From Haliscomenobacter sp. (GTDB lineage Bacteria; Bacteroidota; Bacteroidia; Chitinophagales; Saprospiraceae), in contig JADJPL010000001.1 of NCBI GenBank assembly GCA_016713275.1, positions 617,001-681,000 of the forward strand: a stretch of DNA of 64,000 nt, written 5' to 3'. Position 1 is the stretch's first letter, and the number at the start of each line of letters is the position of its first letter. The notes below the pieces were generated by a model, which did no database searches, was not told the origin of the DNA, and worked only from the letters and a program-made list of their open reading frames with translations. Below, piece by piece: positions 1 through 8,438 of the stretch. Both the position numbers and the translations under genes were made by a program.

Positions 1-1345
1 TGAATTCCAGTCCTGCCGCCCGGTTGTAGCCGTTTTTATCGAGGGAGAAACTTCCGTCGGCTTCTTCCAGGAAATTTTCTTTATTGACGAAGACCCCGCT
101 GAGGACGGACCGGTCGAAGACGGTGCGCTGAACGACGCCAACGGTATAGTTGGCCGGATTCAAGCCGATGTCCTCTTGTTTGCCTGTTTGCATGTTCAGC
201 AATCCGATCCGCCAGTTTTGATTCAGTTTTCCGCTAAGGCGCATGCCTGCCCGGATCGGCACGTTCAGGTTGCGCCGGACTTCGACCAACTGCCCATCGG
301 TAGTGGTTTTGCGCACCAATCCGTTGGCCAGTCCGATTCGGCGGCTGAAAAACGGCCGGGAGTCCGGGAAGCCGAACCGGCTAAATAAATCTTCATTTTC
401 CAGAAAAAATTGCCGCCTTTCCGGGAAAAAAAGCTCAAACCGGCTGAGGTTGGTAATCTGCCGGTCCACCTCCACCTGGGAGAAATCGGGGTTGACAGTC
501 AGGTCCAGGTTGAGCGAAGGCGTGAGCGCAATTTTTGCATCCCCTCCGGCATTGAAGGAGGACTCCGAAGGGAGCTTAAACTCAAAATCACGCTCTGTCC
601 GCGCCGTAATATAGGGAATAAGGGAAACGTTCATTCCTGGCTGGGGCGGGTTGTCTTCCCAGATCAGCTCGCCGGTGAATGCGAGGTTGGCCGGATCGAA
701 CTGCCGGGGGACCCCGGACCAGGCAGAAGCTTCGTTTTTTTTCAGGGCGTGGCGAAGGAAATTGATCCGCCAGGTATTTTGACCTTCTTTAACCTTGTAC
801 CGAAGCGTTTTGAAGGGTATAGCTATTTCGAGCTCCCAGTGGTCCTGATGATTGCTCACCTGGGAGTACCATTTGTTGTCCCAGTCCAGCGACACGTTTT
901 GCCCATTGTCGATGAGCCCTTCCCCCTGGACATTGTAAGGCGAGAGCTCGAAAAAGAACCCGTTCAACTTATCCTGAAAAGGGTCCAGAACGACGATGAA
1001 CACGTCGCTTTCTCCCGCGTCGAAATCGCGCTTCAGAGAGGAGATAATATACTCTTCCCTGGGTTCGTAGACTTTGGCGCCGATGTAGAGAAACGCGTCG
1101 TCAAAGGTGGTCCAAACCTCTGTCTGGACGGTGGCTTTGGCGGTGTCAAAGGGGAAAACCTGGTTGAAGGAACCCGCTAATTGGGCTTCTTTCCAGGCCG
1201 GCTCGTCGAGGAGCCCATCCAGGCGCAAAGGGGCCGCAGACTTTTTGATGGACAGGGTCAACACCCCGTTGGAAACCGATTCCTGCCCCCAAACGGCGCC
1301 GGTCAACAAAAGGAATACCAAAACAGAATACTTCCTGCAGAACAT
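1..1345 (-). CDS. DUF5916 outer-membrane protein, CBM9-like N-terminus (3' end outside window)
   Basis: Reading the minus strand from an ATG at 1345 gives an uninterrupted frame that runs off the left edge, about 448 residues. It opens with a signal peptide (MFCRKYSVLVFLLLTGAVWG, cleavage near Gln23). Next comes a carbohydrate-binding-family-9-like domain with the sequence RLDGLLDEPAWKEA, then the start of a DUF5916 region with NPDFSQVEVD and FPERRQFFLEN. In known members the C-terminal part, missing here, is a large beta-rich domain thought to form an outer-membrane barrel. Biochemical role is not established; a part in binding or importing glycans or peptides is only inferred. Plus-strand open frames over this stretch are shadows. 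Confidence 0.88.
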   Translation of the reverse strand, partial: MFCRKYSVLVFLLLTGAVWGQESVSNGVLTLSIKKSAAPLRLDGLLDEPAWKEAQLAGSFNQVFPFDTAKATVQTEVWTTFDDAFLYIGAKVYEPREEYIISSLKRDFDAGESDVFIVVLDPFQDKLNGFFFELSPYNVQGEGLIDNGQNVSLDWDNKWYSQVSNHQDHWELEIAIPFKTLRYKVKEGQNTWRINFLRHALKKNEASAWSGVPRQFDPANLAFTGELIWEDNPPQPGMNVSLIPYITARTERDFEFKLPSESSFNAGGDAKIALTPSLNLDLTVNPDFSQVEVDRQITNLSRFELFFPERRQFFLENEDLFSRFGFPDSRPFFSRRIGLANGLVRKTTTDGQLVEVRRNLNVPIRAGMRLSGKLNQNWRIGLLNMQTGKQEDIGLNPANYTVGVVQRTVFDRSVLSGVFVNKENFLEEADGSFSLDKNGYNRAAGLEF

Positions 1346-1371
1346 ATTGGTCGGGTTTTGATCAGGTTCTG

Positions 1372-1379
1372 CAAAGATA
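1372..1379 (-). promoter_or_regulatory. -7 promoter element for the DUF5916 gene
   Basis: On the minus strand TATCTTTG matches the Bacteroidota -7 consensus TAnnTTTG exactly and ends 26 bases before the ATG at 1345. No clear -33 TTTG is seen at the expected distance. Confidence 0.5.
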
Positions 1380-1390
1380 ACCGCCCTACC

Positions 1391-1678
1391 TTATTTTTTG
1401 CGGATTTGCTTTCGGGCGAGGCTGAGGCTGCCGAAGCCGCCAACAATAGCCATGTAATAGCCCAGATTGTACCAGAACCCGGTATTGTGAACCTCATAAA
1501 TCCCAATATGGTCTTTAAACAGGCTGATGATCAGGGAAATGGGAGCTACCCACCCGTGCCAGATTCCCCATAGGAAATTGGCGGGGTGTTCGGGGGTGGC
1601 GGCGCCGTCGCCGGGAATGCAGCTGGTAGTCAGGAGCAGGAGCGCTGCGCTAAGCAGGAGGATGGTGCTTCGTTTCAT
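1391..1678 (-). CDS. Small lipoprotein-like membrane protein
   Basis: A 95-residue protein. The N-terminus is a lipoprotein signal with lipobox LTTSC (Cys20). It is followed by a conserved-looking segment FLWGIWHGWVAPISLIISLF, which forms a hydrophobic helix, and by a second hydrophobic helix (YNLGYYMAIVGGFGSLSLA) before a basic tail RKQIRKK. I recognise this as a short family of unknown function found in many bacteria, with the pattern W-G-x-W-H-G followed by an aromatic/Gly-rich end. It may be an inner-membrane or membrane-anchored protein; the lipobox could be real or part of a signal anchor. It is transcribed toward the DUF5916 gene, whose -7 element lies just downstream, so the two may be separately expressed. 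Confidence 0.75.
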   Translation of the reverse strand: MKRSTILLLSAALLLLTTSCIPGDGAATPEHPANFLWGIWHGWVAPISLIISLFKDHIGIYEVHNTGFWYNLGYYMAIVGGFGSLSLARKQIRKK

Positions 1679-1855
1679 TGTTTTTTATAGGGCAAATTGC
1701 GGGGCAGCAATCCAAGAAGGCTAATTTTTTCGATGAATACAAGGGGGAGGACGCTGTAGGGATATTCTGGCACGACCCGAAGCGGAGATTTACAAAGCCG
1801 ACTCGTGCCGTCCTTAAATTGTCTTGCGAATTATGGCGAAACAAAGATTAAACCA

Positions 1856-1958
1856 CTACATTTCAAACATTTCTCTAAACTCCCTGAAAGAAATCACGCA
1901 TTTGAAGGATGCAGCTAACCCAAATATTGACATCGAGTACCAGCTTATCGGGTCTCAT
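1856..1958 (-). pseudogene. Remnant of a PIN-domain toxin gene
   Basis: Directly after the antitoxin-like gene, with a 14-base overlap, an ATG at 1958 opens a frame reading MRPDKLVLDVNIWVSCIL, the typical first strand of PIN ribonuclease toxins (the D in VLDVN is the first catalytic aspartate). The frame stops after 27 residues at 1875. A second frame over the same end reads VISFREFREMFEM and stops at 1856, which resembles the last strand and helix of the same toxin family. The roughly 100 residues between are gone. I infer an internal deletion plus a frameshift. The toxin cannot be functional. Confidence 0.6.
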
Positions 1959-2184
1959 TACGCTCTTGCCTTACCTCATTGACTTCTTTCATGATTTCTT
2001 CCTCCGTAAGGGTATTCGATTGGATCGAACTATCGAGTGAGGCGGCCTGAGCAAGCAAGCGTATCCAATAAGCGTTTGTATGAGCGGATAATAGCGTTTC
2101 AACCAAGGCTAGCATCCGATCGTCCGCCAGCTTAGTGATGAGCTCAATGGCATGCAGTTTACGCTCTGATACGGTCATTGGCAT
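1945..2184 (-). CDS. Antitoxin-like protein, partner of the degraded PIN toxin
   Basis: A 79-residue protein beginning MPMTVSERKLHAIELI (ATG at 2184; ATG at 2178 is equally possible). An upstream in-frame ATG at 2223 is rejected because a -7 promoter element lies between it and 2184. The protein is a helical N-terminal part followed by the charged tail TEEEIMKEVNEVRQERNETR, which is the usual toxin-wrapping tail of small PIN-system antitoxins. Such proteins neutralise the toxin and often repress their own operon. The overlapping downstream gene is a broken PIN toxin, so this is probably an orphaned antitoxin. Confidence 0.6.
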   Translation of the reverse strand: MPMTVSERKLHAIELITKLADDRMLALVETLLSAHTNAYWIRLLAQAASLDSSIQSNTLTEEEIMKEVNEVRQERNETR

Positions 2185-2201
2185 GACTTTTTTAGTTTTT
2201 A

Positions 2202-2209
2202 CAAATATA
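2202..2209 (-). promoter_or_regulatory. -7 promoter element for the antitoxin-like gene
   Basis: Minus-strand TATATTTG is an exact TAnnTTTG match located 18-24 bases before the chosen start codons. It argues against the longer open frame starting at 2223. Confidence 0.5.
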
Positions 2210-2339
2210 CTGACTTTTCGCAAGGAATGCAGGTGGTCCTTTCAAGCTTTCAGGGTGACACAGATCATTCTCTTTCACTGACAAATGGCATGTTCCTCTA
2301 TTTTTTCCCGGCCTAACTTCGGGAAAAATTTTATTCGCC

Positions 2340-5096
2340 ATGGGAATACCAACACCAACAACCAAGTTCGTCTACTCCTTCGGAGGAGGGAAAGCTGACG
2401 GGAATGAATCGATGAAAAACCTCTTGGGCGGTAAGGGCGCGAACCTGGCCGAGATGGCCGGGCACCCGAATCTGCTGCTCCCCGTTCCTCCGGGGTTTAC
2501 CATCACTACGGCCGTATGTACCTATTACTATGACCATGGGCGAACCTATCCCAACGAAATCAAAATACAGGTGAACGAAGCCCTGGAAGAGGTTGAACAA
2601 CTGGTGGGTAAAAAATTTGGGGACGAAAAGGATCCGCTGCTCGTCTCGGTACGCTCCGGCGCCCGCCGTTCCATGCCCGGCATGATGGAAACGGTGCTGA
2701 ATATCGGTCTGACCGAAACAACCATAGAGGGCCTCATTGCCCAAACAAATAACCCTCGATTTGCTTACGATGCCTACCGCCGCCTGATCATGATGTACGC
2801 CGATGTGGTCATGGAAAAAGCCGGAGGCATTGAACCCAAAAACGGCAAAGGAATCCGCAAGGTGCTGGATGAAAAGCTGGAGCACGTCAAGCACCAGAGA
2901 GGATATTCCAACGATACCGAGCTGACCGTGGATGAGCTGAAAAAACTGGTCGTGGATTTCAAAGAAACCATCAAGACCAACCTCGGCCAACCCTTCCCCG
3001 AAGACCCGATGGAACAGCTCTGGGGTAGCGTCAGCGCCGTCTTTGCCTCCTGGAATGGCAAACGCGCTTTCGAATACCGCCGTATTGAAAAAATTCCCGA
3101 TGAGTGGGGAACGGCAGTCAACGTTCAGGCCATGGTGTTTGGCAATATGGGCGACGACAGCGCCACAGGCGTAGCCTTCACCCGCAACCCGGGCACCGGC
3201 GAAAACGAGTTCTACGGCGAATTCCTCGTCAATGCGCAGGGCGAAGACGTGGTGGCAGGTATCCGCACCCCCGCCCCGGTCAACGAATACTCTAAAAACG
3301 ATCAAAGCCGGCATTTGCCTTCCCTGGAGCAACTCATGCCCTCCCTGTACCAAGAGCTTGACGGCTACCAGAAGCGCCTTGAAGGCCATTACAAGGACAT
3401 GCAGGACATCGAGTTTACCATTGAAAAAGGCAAGCTGTACATGCTCCAATGCCGGGTAGGCAAGCGCAACGGGGTAGCGGCCGTACGAATGGCCGCCGAG
3501 ATGTTTGAAGAAGGGCTTATCGACTCCGATACCGCGCTGATGCGCGTGGCGCCCACCCAATTGGTGGAACTGCTTCTCCCCATGGTAGATCCCAAAGAAG
3601 AACTGATCCAGGCGCCGATTGCCAAGGGCTTGCCCGCAGGCCCCGGCGGCGCCAAAGGCCGGGTGGTATTCACCTCCATTGAGGCTGTTGAGTGGGCGGC
3701 TAAAGGAGAAAAAGTCATCCTCGTGCGCGAAGAGACCTCTCCGGAAGATGTCGACGGCATGCATAAATCTCAAGCCATTCTGACGACCAAAGGCGGCATG
3801 ACGTCTCACGCAGCACTCGTGGCCCGGGGCTGGGGAAAATGCTGCATCGTTGGCTGTAACGAAATCCACATTGCCGACGACCACAAGTCGTTCCGCGCCA
3901 AAGACGGAACGGTGGTGCACGAAGGCGACTGGATCACGCTGAACGGGACCAAAGGCCTGGTTTATAACGGCGAGATGAAACTCACCAGCATTGACCTGAA
4001 CCTGAACCAATCCTACAGCAAGTTGATGGAATTGGTGCACAAAACCAAGACCCTCCACGTTCGGGCCAACGCCGATACGCCAAAGGATGCCAAACAGGCC
4101 ATTGCTTTCGGTGCAGAAGGGATTGGGTTGTTCCGCACCGAGCATATGTTCTATGGCGAGGGCAGCGACGACCCGCTCTTCCGGCTCCGGAAAATGATCG
4201 TGAGCAAAACGGAAGATGAACGCCGCCACGCCCTGGACGAACTCTATACTTTTGTCAAAAAGGACATTAAAGCTACGTTGGAAGTGATGGACGGCTTCCC
4301 CGTTACCATCCGCCTCCTCGACCCGCCGCTCCATGAGTTCGTTCCGCACGACAAGGACAAACTCCAGCAACTGGCCAAGGAACTGGGCATCCGGATGAGC
4401 GTGCTCAAACGCCGGGTTCTGGAACTCCATGAAAACAACCCGATGCTCGGTCACCGCGGGGTGCGTTTGGGCGTTAGCTATCCGGAGATCACCGAAACGC
4501 AGGTGCGCGCTATCCTCAGCGCGGCGGCTGAATTGATTCTCGACGGCAAAAAGCCGTTCCCCGAGATCATGATCCCCGTAACCTGTACCGTCAACGAGTT
4601 AAAGCACCAGAAAGCGCTTGTCGATAAGGTATACGAGGGGGCCAAAGCCCACTTCGGCCTCCAGGAGATTCCCTTCCTGTATGGCACCATGATCGAGATT
4701 CCGCGGGCTGCCCTGAAAGCCAACCATATGGCCGAAGTCGCCGAGTTCTTCAGCTTTGGCACCAACGACCTCACGCAGATGAGCTTTGGCTTCAGCCGGG
4801 ACGACATCGGCGGGTTCCTGCCCATCTACCTGGACCAGAAACTCCTGCACGATGACCCGTTCCAGACCATCGATCAGGAAGGCGTCGGCGAGTTGATCCG
4901 CATTGGTATCGACCGGGGGCGCAGCACCCGGCCCGAACTCGAGGTAGGGATCTGCGGCGAACACGGCGGCGACCCCGAAAGTGTCAAATTCTGCCACCGC
5001 ATCGGAATGAACTACGTCAGCTGCTCCCCGTTCCGGGTGCCGATCGCCCGCTTGGCAGCCGCTCAGGCAGCGATTGAAAGCAAGGCGAAAAACTAA
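2340..5096 (+). CDS. ppdK: Pyruvate, phosphate dikinase
   Basis: A 918-residue protein, slightly longer than the usual 870-910. It interconverts pyruvate + ATP + phosphate and PEP + AMP + pyrophosphate in the cytosol, linking glycolysis and gluconeogenesis. The N-terminal ATP-grasp part has GGKGANLAEM and RSGARRSMPGMM. The swivelling phosphohistidine domain has GGMTSHAALVARGWG, with the catalytic His near residue 489. The C-terminal PEP/pyruvate barrel has SFGTNDLTQMSFGFSRDD and GICGEHGGDPES, with the catalytic Cys near residue 870. All key motifs are present and the frame is intact. It is monocistronic, with a strong terminator behind it. A large antisense open frame over its first two thirds is a codon-bias shadow. 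Confidence 0.97.
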   Translation: MGIPTPTTKFVYSFGGGKADGNESMKNLLGGKGANLAEMAGHPNLLLPVPPGFTITTAVCTYYYDHGRTYPNEIKIQVNEALEEVEQLVGKKFGDEKDPLLVSVRSGARRSMPGMMETVLNIGLTETTIEGLIAQTNNPRFAYDAYRRLIMMYADVVMEKAGGIEPKNGKGIRKVLDEKLEHVKHQRGYSNDTELTVDELKKLVVDFKETIKTNLGQPFPEDPMEQLWGSVSAVFASWNGKRAFEYRRIEKIPDEWGTAVNVQAMVFGNMGDDSATGVAFTRNPGTGENEFYGEFLVNAQGEDVVAGIRTPAPVNEYSKNDQSRHLPSLEQLMPSLYQELDGYQKRLEGHYKDMQDIEFTIEKGKLYMLQCRVGKRNGVAAVRMAAEMFEEGLIDSDTALMRVAPTQLVELLLPMVDPKEELIQAPIAKGLPAGPGGAKGRVVFTSIEAVEWAAKGEKVILVREETSPEDVDGMHKSQAILTTKGGMTSHAALVARGWGKCCIVGCNEIHIADDHKSFRAKDGTVVHEGDWITLNGTKGLVYNGEMKLTSIDLNLNQSYSKLMELVHKTKTLHVRANADTPKDAKQAIAFGAEGIGLFRTEHMFYGEGSDDPLFRLRKMIVSKTEDERRHALDELYTFVKKDIKATLEVMDGFPVTIRLLDPPLHEFVPHDKDKLQQLAKELGIRMSVLKRRVLELHENNPMLGHRGVRLGVSYPEITETQVRAILSAAAELILDGKKPFPEIMIPVTCTVNELKHQKALVDKVYEGAKAHFGLQEIPFLYGTMIEIPRAALKANHMAEVAEFFSFGTNDLTQMSFGFSRDDIGGFLPIYLDQKLLHDDPFQTIDQEGVGELIRIGIDRGRSTRPELEVGICGEHGGDPESVKFCHRIGMNYVSCSPFRVPIARLAAAQAAIESKAKN

Positions 5097-5120
5097 TGAG
5101 TTAAAAAGGGTTTAATGAGT

Positions 5121-5158
5121 AAAAGGCCTGAACGCGCAAGCGTTTGGGCTTTTTTTTT
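5121..5158 (+). terminator. Rho-independent terminator after ppdK
   Basis: A stem of about 14 pairs (AAAGGCCTGAACGC with GCGTTTGGGCTTTT, including G-T pairs) closed by a GCAA tetraloop and followed by a run of eight T. It sits 25 bases after the ppdK stop codon, exactly where the convergent dehydrogenase gene ends. Confidence 0.85.
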
Positions 5159-6089
5159 AATACCCCTTTTCCGCCTCCACCCGGTGCAGAGGGGGCAGCC
5201 CGGCCATGACCCGCCGGTAGTTTTCCGCTACCAGTTTGGAAGCGGAATCCGGGTTGGTGACGCTGGCGCTGTGCGGGGTGAGGAAGATTTTTGGGTGCTC
5301 CCAGAAGGGATGCGATGCAGGGAGGGGTTCTTCCCGGAACACATCGAGGAAGGCGCCCTCAAACCACCCTTCGTCCAGAACCCGCAGCAGATCTGCTTCG
5401 ACGAGGTGTCCTCCCCGGGCGGCATTGATCAGGTAGCTGCCTTTGGGCATGCTCCGGAAGAGGGAATCGTTCAGGATGCCTTCGGTTTGGGGGGTTAACG
5501 GCAGGAGGCAAACCAGGACGTTGATCCTCCCGGCGAATTCGGCCAACGAAGCTTCCTGGGGACTTAGGGAGGTCACGCCGGGAAGGGTTTTGCGCTGCCG
5601 GCTGTATCCCCAAACCTCAAACCCCATTCCCGCCAGAAACTGGGCAGACGCGGCGCCCAATTCCCCCATGCCCAATATGCCAACGCGCACCGGCCATTCG
5701 ACAGGTTGGGGTTGCTCCCACACCTTCCGGCGTTGGTTTTCCAGATAAACGTCCAGCCGCTTGTGAATCGCCAGGACCGCCATGCCCACGTAATTGCGCA
5801 TCGAAAGCGTCAGGGCGTCATCCACAATCCGCGCCAGCGGAACGCCTTCCGGTAGCTCCGGGTCGAGGAGCAGGTGTTCAACCCCTGCTCCAAAGGATTG
5901 AACCAGTTTTAAATGGGGAAATGCCTTCAGGCTACCCGGCGGGTGCTTCCAGACAACCGCCATGGTAACGTCTTCGGGGTTGGGAACCTCCGGGTAAATC
6001 CAAACCGCTGCGCCAGCGGGAAGATGCCGGTTCAACTGATCCCGGAGCGGGGATGCGTCCCGGTCGGGGGTGATGATGACAATGGCCAT
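5157..6089 (-). CDS. D-isomer-specific 2-hydroxyacid dehydrogenase, GhrA-like
   Basis: A 310-residue NAD(P)-dependent dehydrogenase of the D-2-hydroxyacid family, closest in pattern to glyoxylate/hydroxypyruvate reductase A. The nucleotide-binding domain begins with VGILGMGELGAASAQFL (Rossmann GxGxxG). The catalytic triad is visible: Arg near 224 in NAARGG, Glu near 252 in REEPLP, and His near 272 in LTPHSAS. It probably reduces glyoxylate, hydroxypyruvate or a similar 2-oxoacid in the cytosol; the true substrate cannot be read from sequence. It follows the SulP gene by 36 bases on the same strand and may be cotranscribed. It ends convergently against the ppdK terminator. Confidence 0.9.
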   Translation of the reverse strand: MAIVIITPDRDASPLRDQLNRHLPAGAAVWIYPEVPNPEDVTMAVVWKHPPGSLKAFPHLKLVQSFGAGVEHLLLDPELPEGVPLARIVDDALTLSMRNYVGMAVLAIHKRLDVYLENQRRKVWEQPQPVEWPVRVGILGMGELGAASAQFLAGMGFEVWGYSRQRKTLPGVTSLSPQEASLAEFAGRINVLVCLLPLTPQTEGILNDSLFRSMPKGSYLINAARGGHLVEADLLRVLDEGWFEGAFLDVFREEPLPASHPFWEHPKIFLTPHSASVTNPDSASKLVAENYRRVMAGLPPLHRVEAEKGY

Positions 6090-6125
6090 AAGACGAATGA
6101 TTTTTGCCTTTCCCAGGGGGGCTAT

Positions 6126-7748
6126 TTATTTTCCGAGGGCGGTCTCTATATCTACGGCAATTTGGGAGCGTGGGATAACCCCATTCGACAGGATGGACCT
6201 CAAAACCTCCCTGCCGGGCTCGCTGATCACTACATCGATGTTCCTGTTCTCGTAGGAGTTAATGATCTCTTTAAGCCGGTATATCCCGGTGGCGTCGATA
6301 AAGGGGACAGACCGCATCCGGATGATGATCTTTTTGGGCTTAACGTTGATTTCGGAAAGCGTTTCCTGGAACCGCTGGGCTACTCCAAAGAATAAGGGGC
6401 TGTTGATTTCATGGATCAGAACTCCTGGCGGAATGGCCAGGTTTTCATCGAGGAGCGGCTGCGCCTGCGGGTCTTCCAGTAGATTAAACTGGGCAATATC
6501 CGACATGCGCTTCATGAAAACAAAGGAAGAGAGCACAACGCCAATTTCGATGGCGATCACCAGGTCGAAGAAGATGGTCAGGATGAAAGTGGTCAGCAGG
6601 ATCAGTGCGTCGTACCGGTTGCTGCGCAGCACGGAAGCAAACGAATGCCATTCGCCCATGTTGTAGGCAACGACGATCAGGATACCGGCCAGACAGCTCA
6701 ACGGGATCAATTTGGCATAAGGAGCGAAAACCAGCATGATCAACAGCAGCGTAACCGCATGCGTGATCCCGGCAATCGGGGTTCTGCCGCCATTCTTGAC
6801 GTTGGTCGCCGTCCGGGCGATGGCGCCGGTAGCTGGAATCCCCCCGAACAGCGCCGAGGCGATGTTCGCAATTCCCTGAGCGACGAGTTCCATATTCGAC
6901 CGGTGCCTGCCGCCGATCATCCCATCGGCCACTGCCGCCGAGAGCAGGCTTTCTATCGCTCCGAGCAACGCGATGGCAAACGCGGGTTCGATCAAATGCT
7001 GAATGGTTTCGAAATCTACTTTGGGCAACCTGGGCGCCGGAATAGCCCCGGAAATTTGCCCAAACTTGGAAGCTATGGTCTCCACGGGGAGTTGAAAAAC
7101 CTGAACAGCCAACGTGCCAACCAGGATAGCCAGAAAAGGACCGGGAACCCGGGTCGTGATTTTCTTGGTATACAGGGTGACCAGAATCGTGACAATGGCT
7201 ACCCCAACCGCATAGAAATTGACCGTCTGGATGTTCTGGAAAAATGCCTCCCATTTGCCCAAAAACTCGGCGGGCAAAGCCCCTGTCTGTAATCCCAGAA
7301 AATCTTTGATCTGAGACGTAAAAATGATAATCGCGATACCCGATGTGAACCCGACAATCAGCGAATGAGGGATAAATTTTAACAGGTTCCCGAGGCGCGC
7401 CAATCCCAAAAGGATAATAATGAACCCGGCAAGAAAGGTGGAGATAACCAGCCCGTTATAGCCGTATTGCTGAACAATTCCGTAAACGATCACGATAAAA
7501 GCTCCGGTGGGGCCTCCGATCTGCACTTTGCTTCCGCCTAAAGCGGAGATCAAAAAGCCGGCTACCACCGCAGTGACCAGCCCTTTTTCCGGCGACACAC
7601 CTGAAGCTATGGCAAATGCGATTGCTAAAGGCAGTGCCACTATCCCAACAATGACCCCCGAGCTGATATCTTTGAACACCTGTTCTTTCCCGATTCCATC
7701 CTTCAACAGGGTGAACAGCTTTGGCGTATATTCTTTAATATTTAGCAT
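6126..7748 (-). CDS. SulP/SLC26-family anion transporter with STAS domain
   Basis: A 540-residue inner-membrane transporter. The first 400 residues hold 10-12 hydrophobic segments with SulP signatures (SSGVIVGIVALPLAIAFAIA near the start, QIGGPTGAFIVIVYGI, and FGGIPATGAIARTATNVKNG). The last 110 residues form a cytoplasmic STAS domain (FIDATGIYRLKEII) that regulates transport. Family members carry sulfate, bicarbonate, chloride or dicarboxylates; the cargo here is unknown. The full length and intact frame suggest a working protein. The following dehydrogenase gene may be in the same operon. Confidence 0.93.
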   Translation of the reverse strand: MLNIKEYTPKLFTLLKDGIGKEQVFKDISSGVIVGIVALPLAIAFAIASGVSPEKGLVTAVVAGFLISALGGSKVQIGGPTGAFIVIVYGIVQQYGYNGLVISTFLAGFIIILLGLARLGNLLKFIPHSLIVGFTSGIAIIIFTSQIKDFLGLQTGALPAEFLGKWEAFFQNIQTVNFYAVGVAIVTILVTLYTKKITTRVPGPFLAILVGTLAVQVFQLPVETIASKFGQISGAIPAPRLPKVDFETIQHLIEPAFAIALLGAIESLLSAAVADGMIGGRHRSNMELVAQGIANIASALFGGIPATGAIARTATNVKNGGRTPIAGITHAVTLLLIMLVFAPYAKLIPLSCLAGILIVVAYNMGEWHSFASVLRSNRYDALILLTTFILTIFFDLVIAIEIGVVLSSFVFMKRMSDIAQFNLLEDPQAQPLLDENLAIPPGVLIHEINSPLFFGVAQRFQETLSEINVKPKKIIIRMRSVPFIDATGIYRLKEIINSYENRNIDVVISEPGREVLRSILSNGVIPRSQIAVDIETALGK

Positions 7749-7765
7749 CGCATCCTTTTTCGCCG

Positions 7766-7773
7766 CAAAGGTA
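7766..7773 (-). promoter_or_regulatory. -7 promoter element for the SulP gene
   Basis: Minus-strand TACCTTTG is an exact TAnnTTTG match 17 bases before the ATG at 7748. No convincing -33 element is visible, so it is a half-supported promoter. Confidence 0.45.
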
Positions 7774-7834
7774 TGCTTTCATTCGAACTTATCCTGTGCC
7801 GGAGGACACAGAAGATTGCCCCCAAAGCTGCTGG

Positions 7835-8385
7835 CTATTTCAGCGGCTCAGGAGCCCCTTCGAAATGTTTGTATTTACCAGTCCACTGCCCTATTGCCAA
7901 AGTAATTGGCAGAATGACTGACTTGACAAACCCCGGGATTTCCGGTAAATCATACTCGTTCTTGTATTTCAGGATCAAATAGGCCGAGTCAAATGCTTCA
8001 GGCTGCCCTTTTCCGGATTTATTTTGCGCAGCGTATAACTTGGACAGATAGTAAATTACGCTGTTTACCGGCTGGATCCATCCTTCACATTCCAAAGGCT
8101 CGGTTCCGGCGCTCCAGAATTTATGCGGAGTTCCTCTTTTGAAGAGGACCGTTTCTCCAACTCCTGCTTCTTTGGGTTCTTCGCCAAGAATCTGAAATCC
8201 CATTCGCCCTTTACGACCGTTAGCGATTCGTCTTGCTTGAAATGCACGTGCATCGCCGGCCCGCAGCCAGGTTCGCAGGAAGCGTAGAGTAGGACTTTGT
8301 CCCCTTCAGGTTCGGAAGTGATTTCCCGAAAGTTGATTTTTTCGCCAACGCAATTCTCAATGGTGTGAGGAAGTTCTATTTTCAT
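7835..8385 (-). pseudogene. Cupin-domain protein, split by a one-base frameshift
   Basis: Two overlapping frames make one protein of about 183 residues. The first (from 8385) reads MKIELPHTIENCVGEKINF and reaches the first cupin motif GPAMHVHFKQDESLTVVKGE. The sense then continues in the next frame with MGFQILGEEPKEAGVGETVLFKRGTPHKFW, the second cupin motif. One missing base near 8203 (GAATGG where GAAATGG is expected) explains the break. The His/Glu metal ligands of motif 1 and the His of motif 2 are present. The C-terminus has a hydrophobic stretch (SVILPITLAIG). Divergent from a TetR gene with a shared operator, so the cupin gene is its probable target. Substrate unknown. Confidence 0.75.
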
Positions 8386-8401
8386 TGTGGTGAATTTTAA
8401 G

Positions 8402-8432
8402 CAAAATTATCTAAATTTGGACATTGTCCAAA
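8402..8432 (-). promoter_or_regulatory. Promoter of the cupin gene
   Basis: On the minus strand TTTG (8429-8432) and TAATTTTG (8402-8409) are separated by 19 bases, a full Bacteroidota -33/-7 promoter. The -33 box lies inside the palindromic operator, so bound repressor would exclude RNA polymerase. Confidence 0.65.
8412..8419 (+). promoter_or_regulatory. -7 promoter element of the TetR gene
   Basis: TAAATTTG matches TAnnTTTG and overlaps the left arm of the operator. The ATG at 8439 lies only 19 bases beyond, giving a very short leader. Confidence 0.5.
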
Positions 8433-8435
8433 TTT
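8413..8435. promoter_or_regulatory. Perfect palindromic operator between cupin and tetR genes
   Basis: A 23-base site made of AAATTTGGACA, one central T, and the exact reverse complement TGTCCAAATTT. It covers the -33 box of the cupin gene and the -7 box of the tetR gene. Position and symmetry fit a TetR-dimer site that represses both directions. Confidence 0.75.
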
Positions 8436-8438
8436 TTT

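Noticed and set aside
410..1573. Plus-strand open frames over the first 1.6 kb
   Set aside because: They are antisense to the DUF5916 gene and the small lipoprotein gene, whose signal peptides and motifs are clear.
1833..1982. 49-codon plus-strand open frame with an ATG
   Set aside because: It runs antisense to the PIN remnant, whose PIN-like N-terminus explains the sequence better; no ribosome site or homologue seen.
2303..2339. Possible ppdK -7 element TAACTTCG
   Set aside because: One mismatch to TAnnTTTG and no -33 box at a usable distance; too weak to list.
2331..4454. 707-codon open frame antisense to ppdK
   Set aside because: Lies wholly over the intact ppdK gene; composition (His/Phe/Gly-rich) is that of a codon-bias shadow and no family is recognisable.
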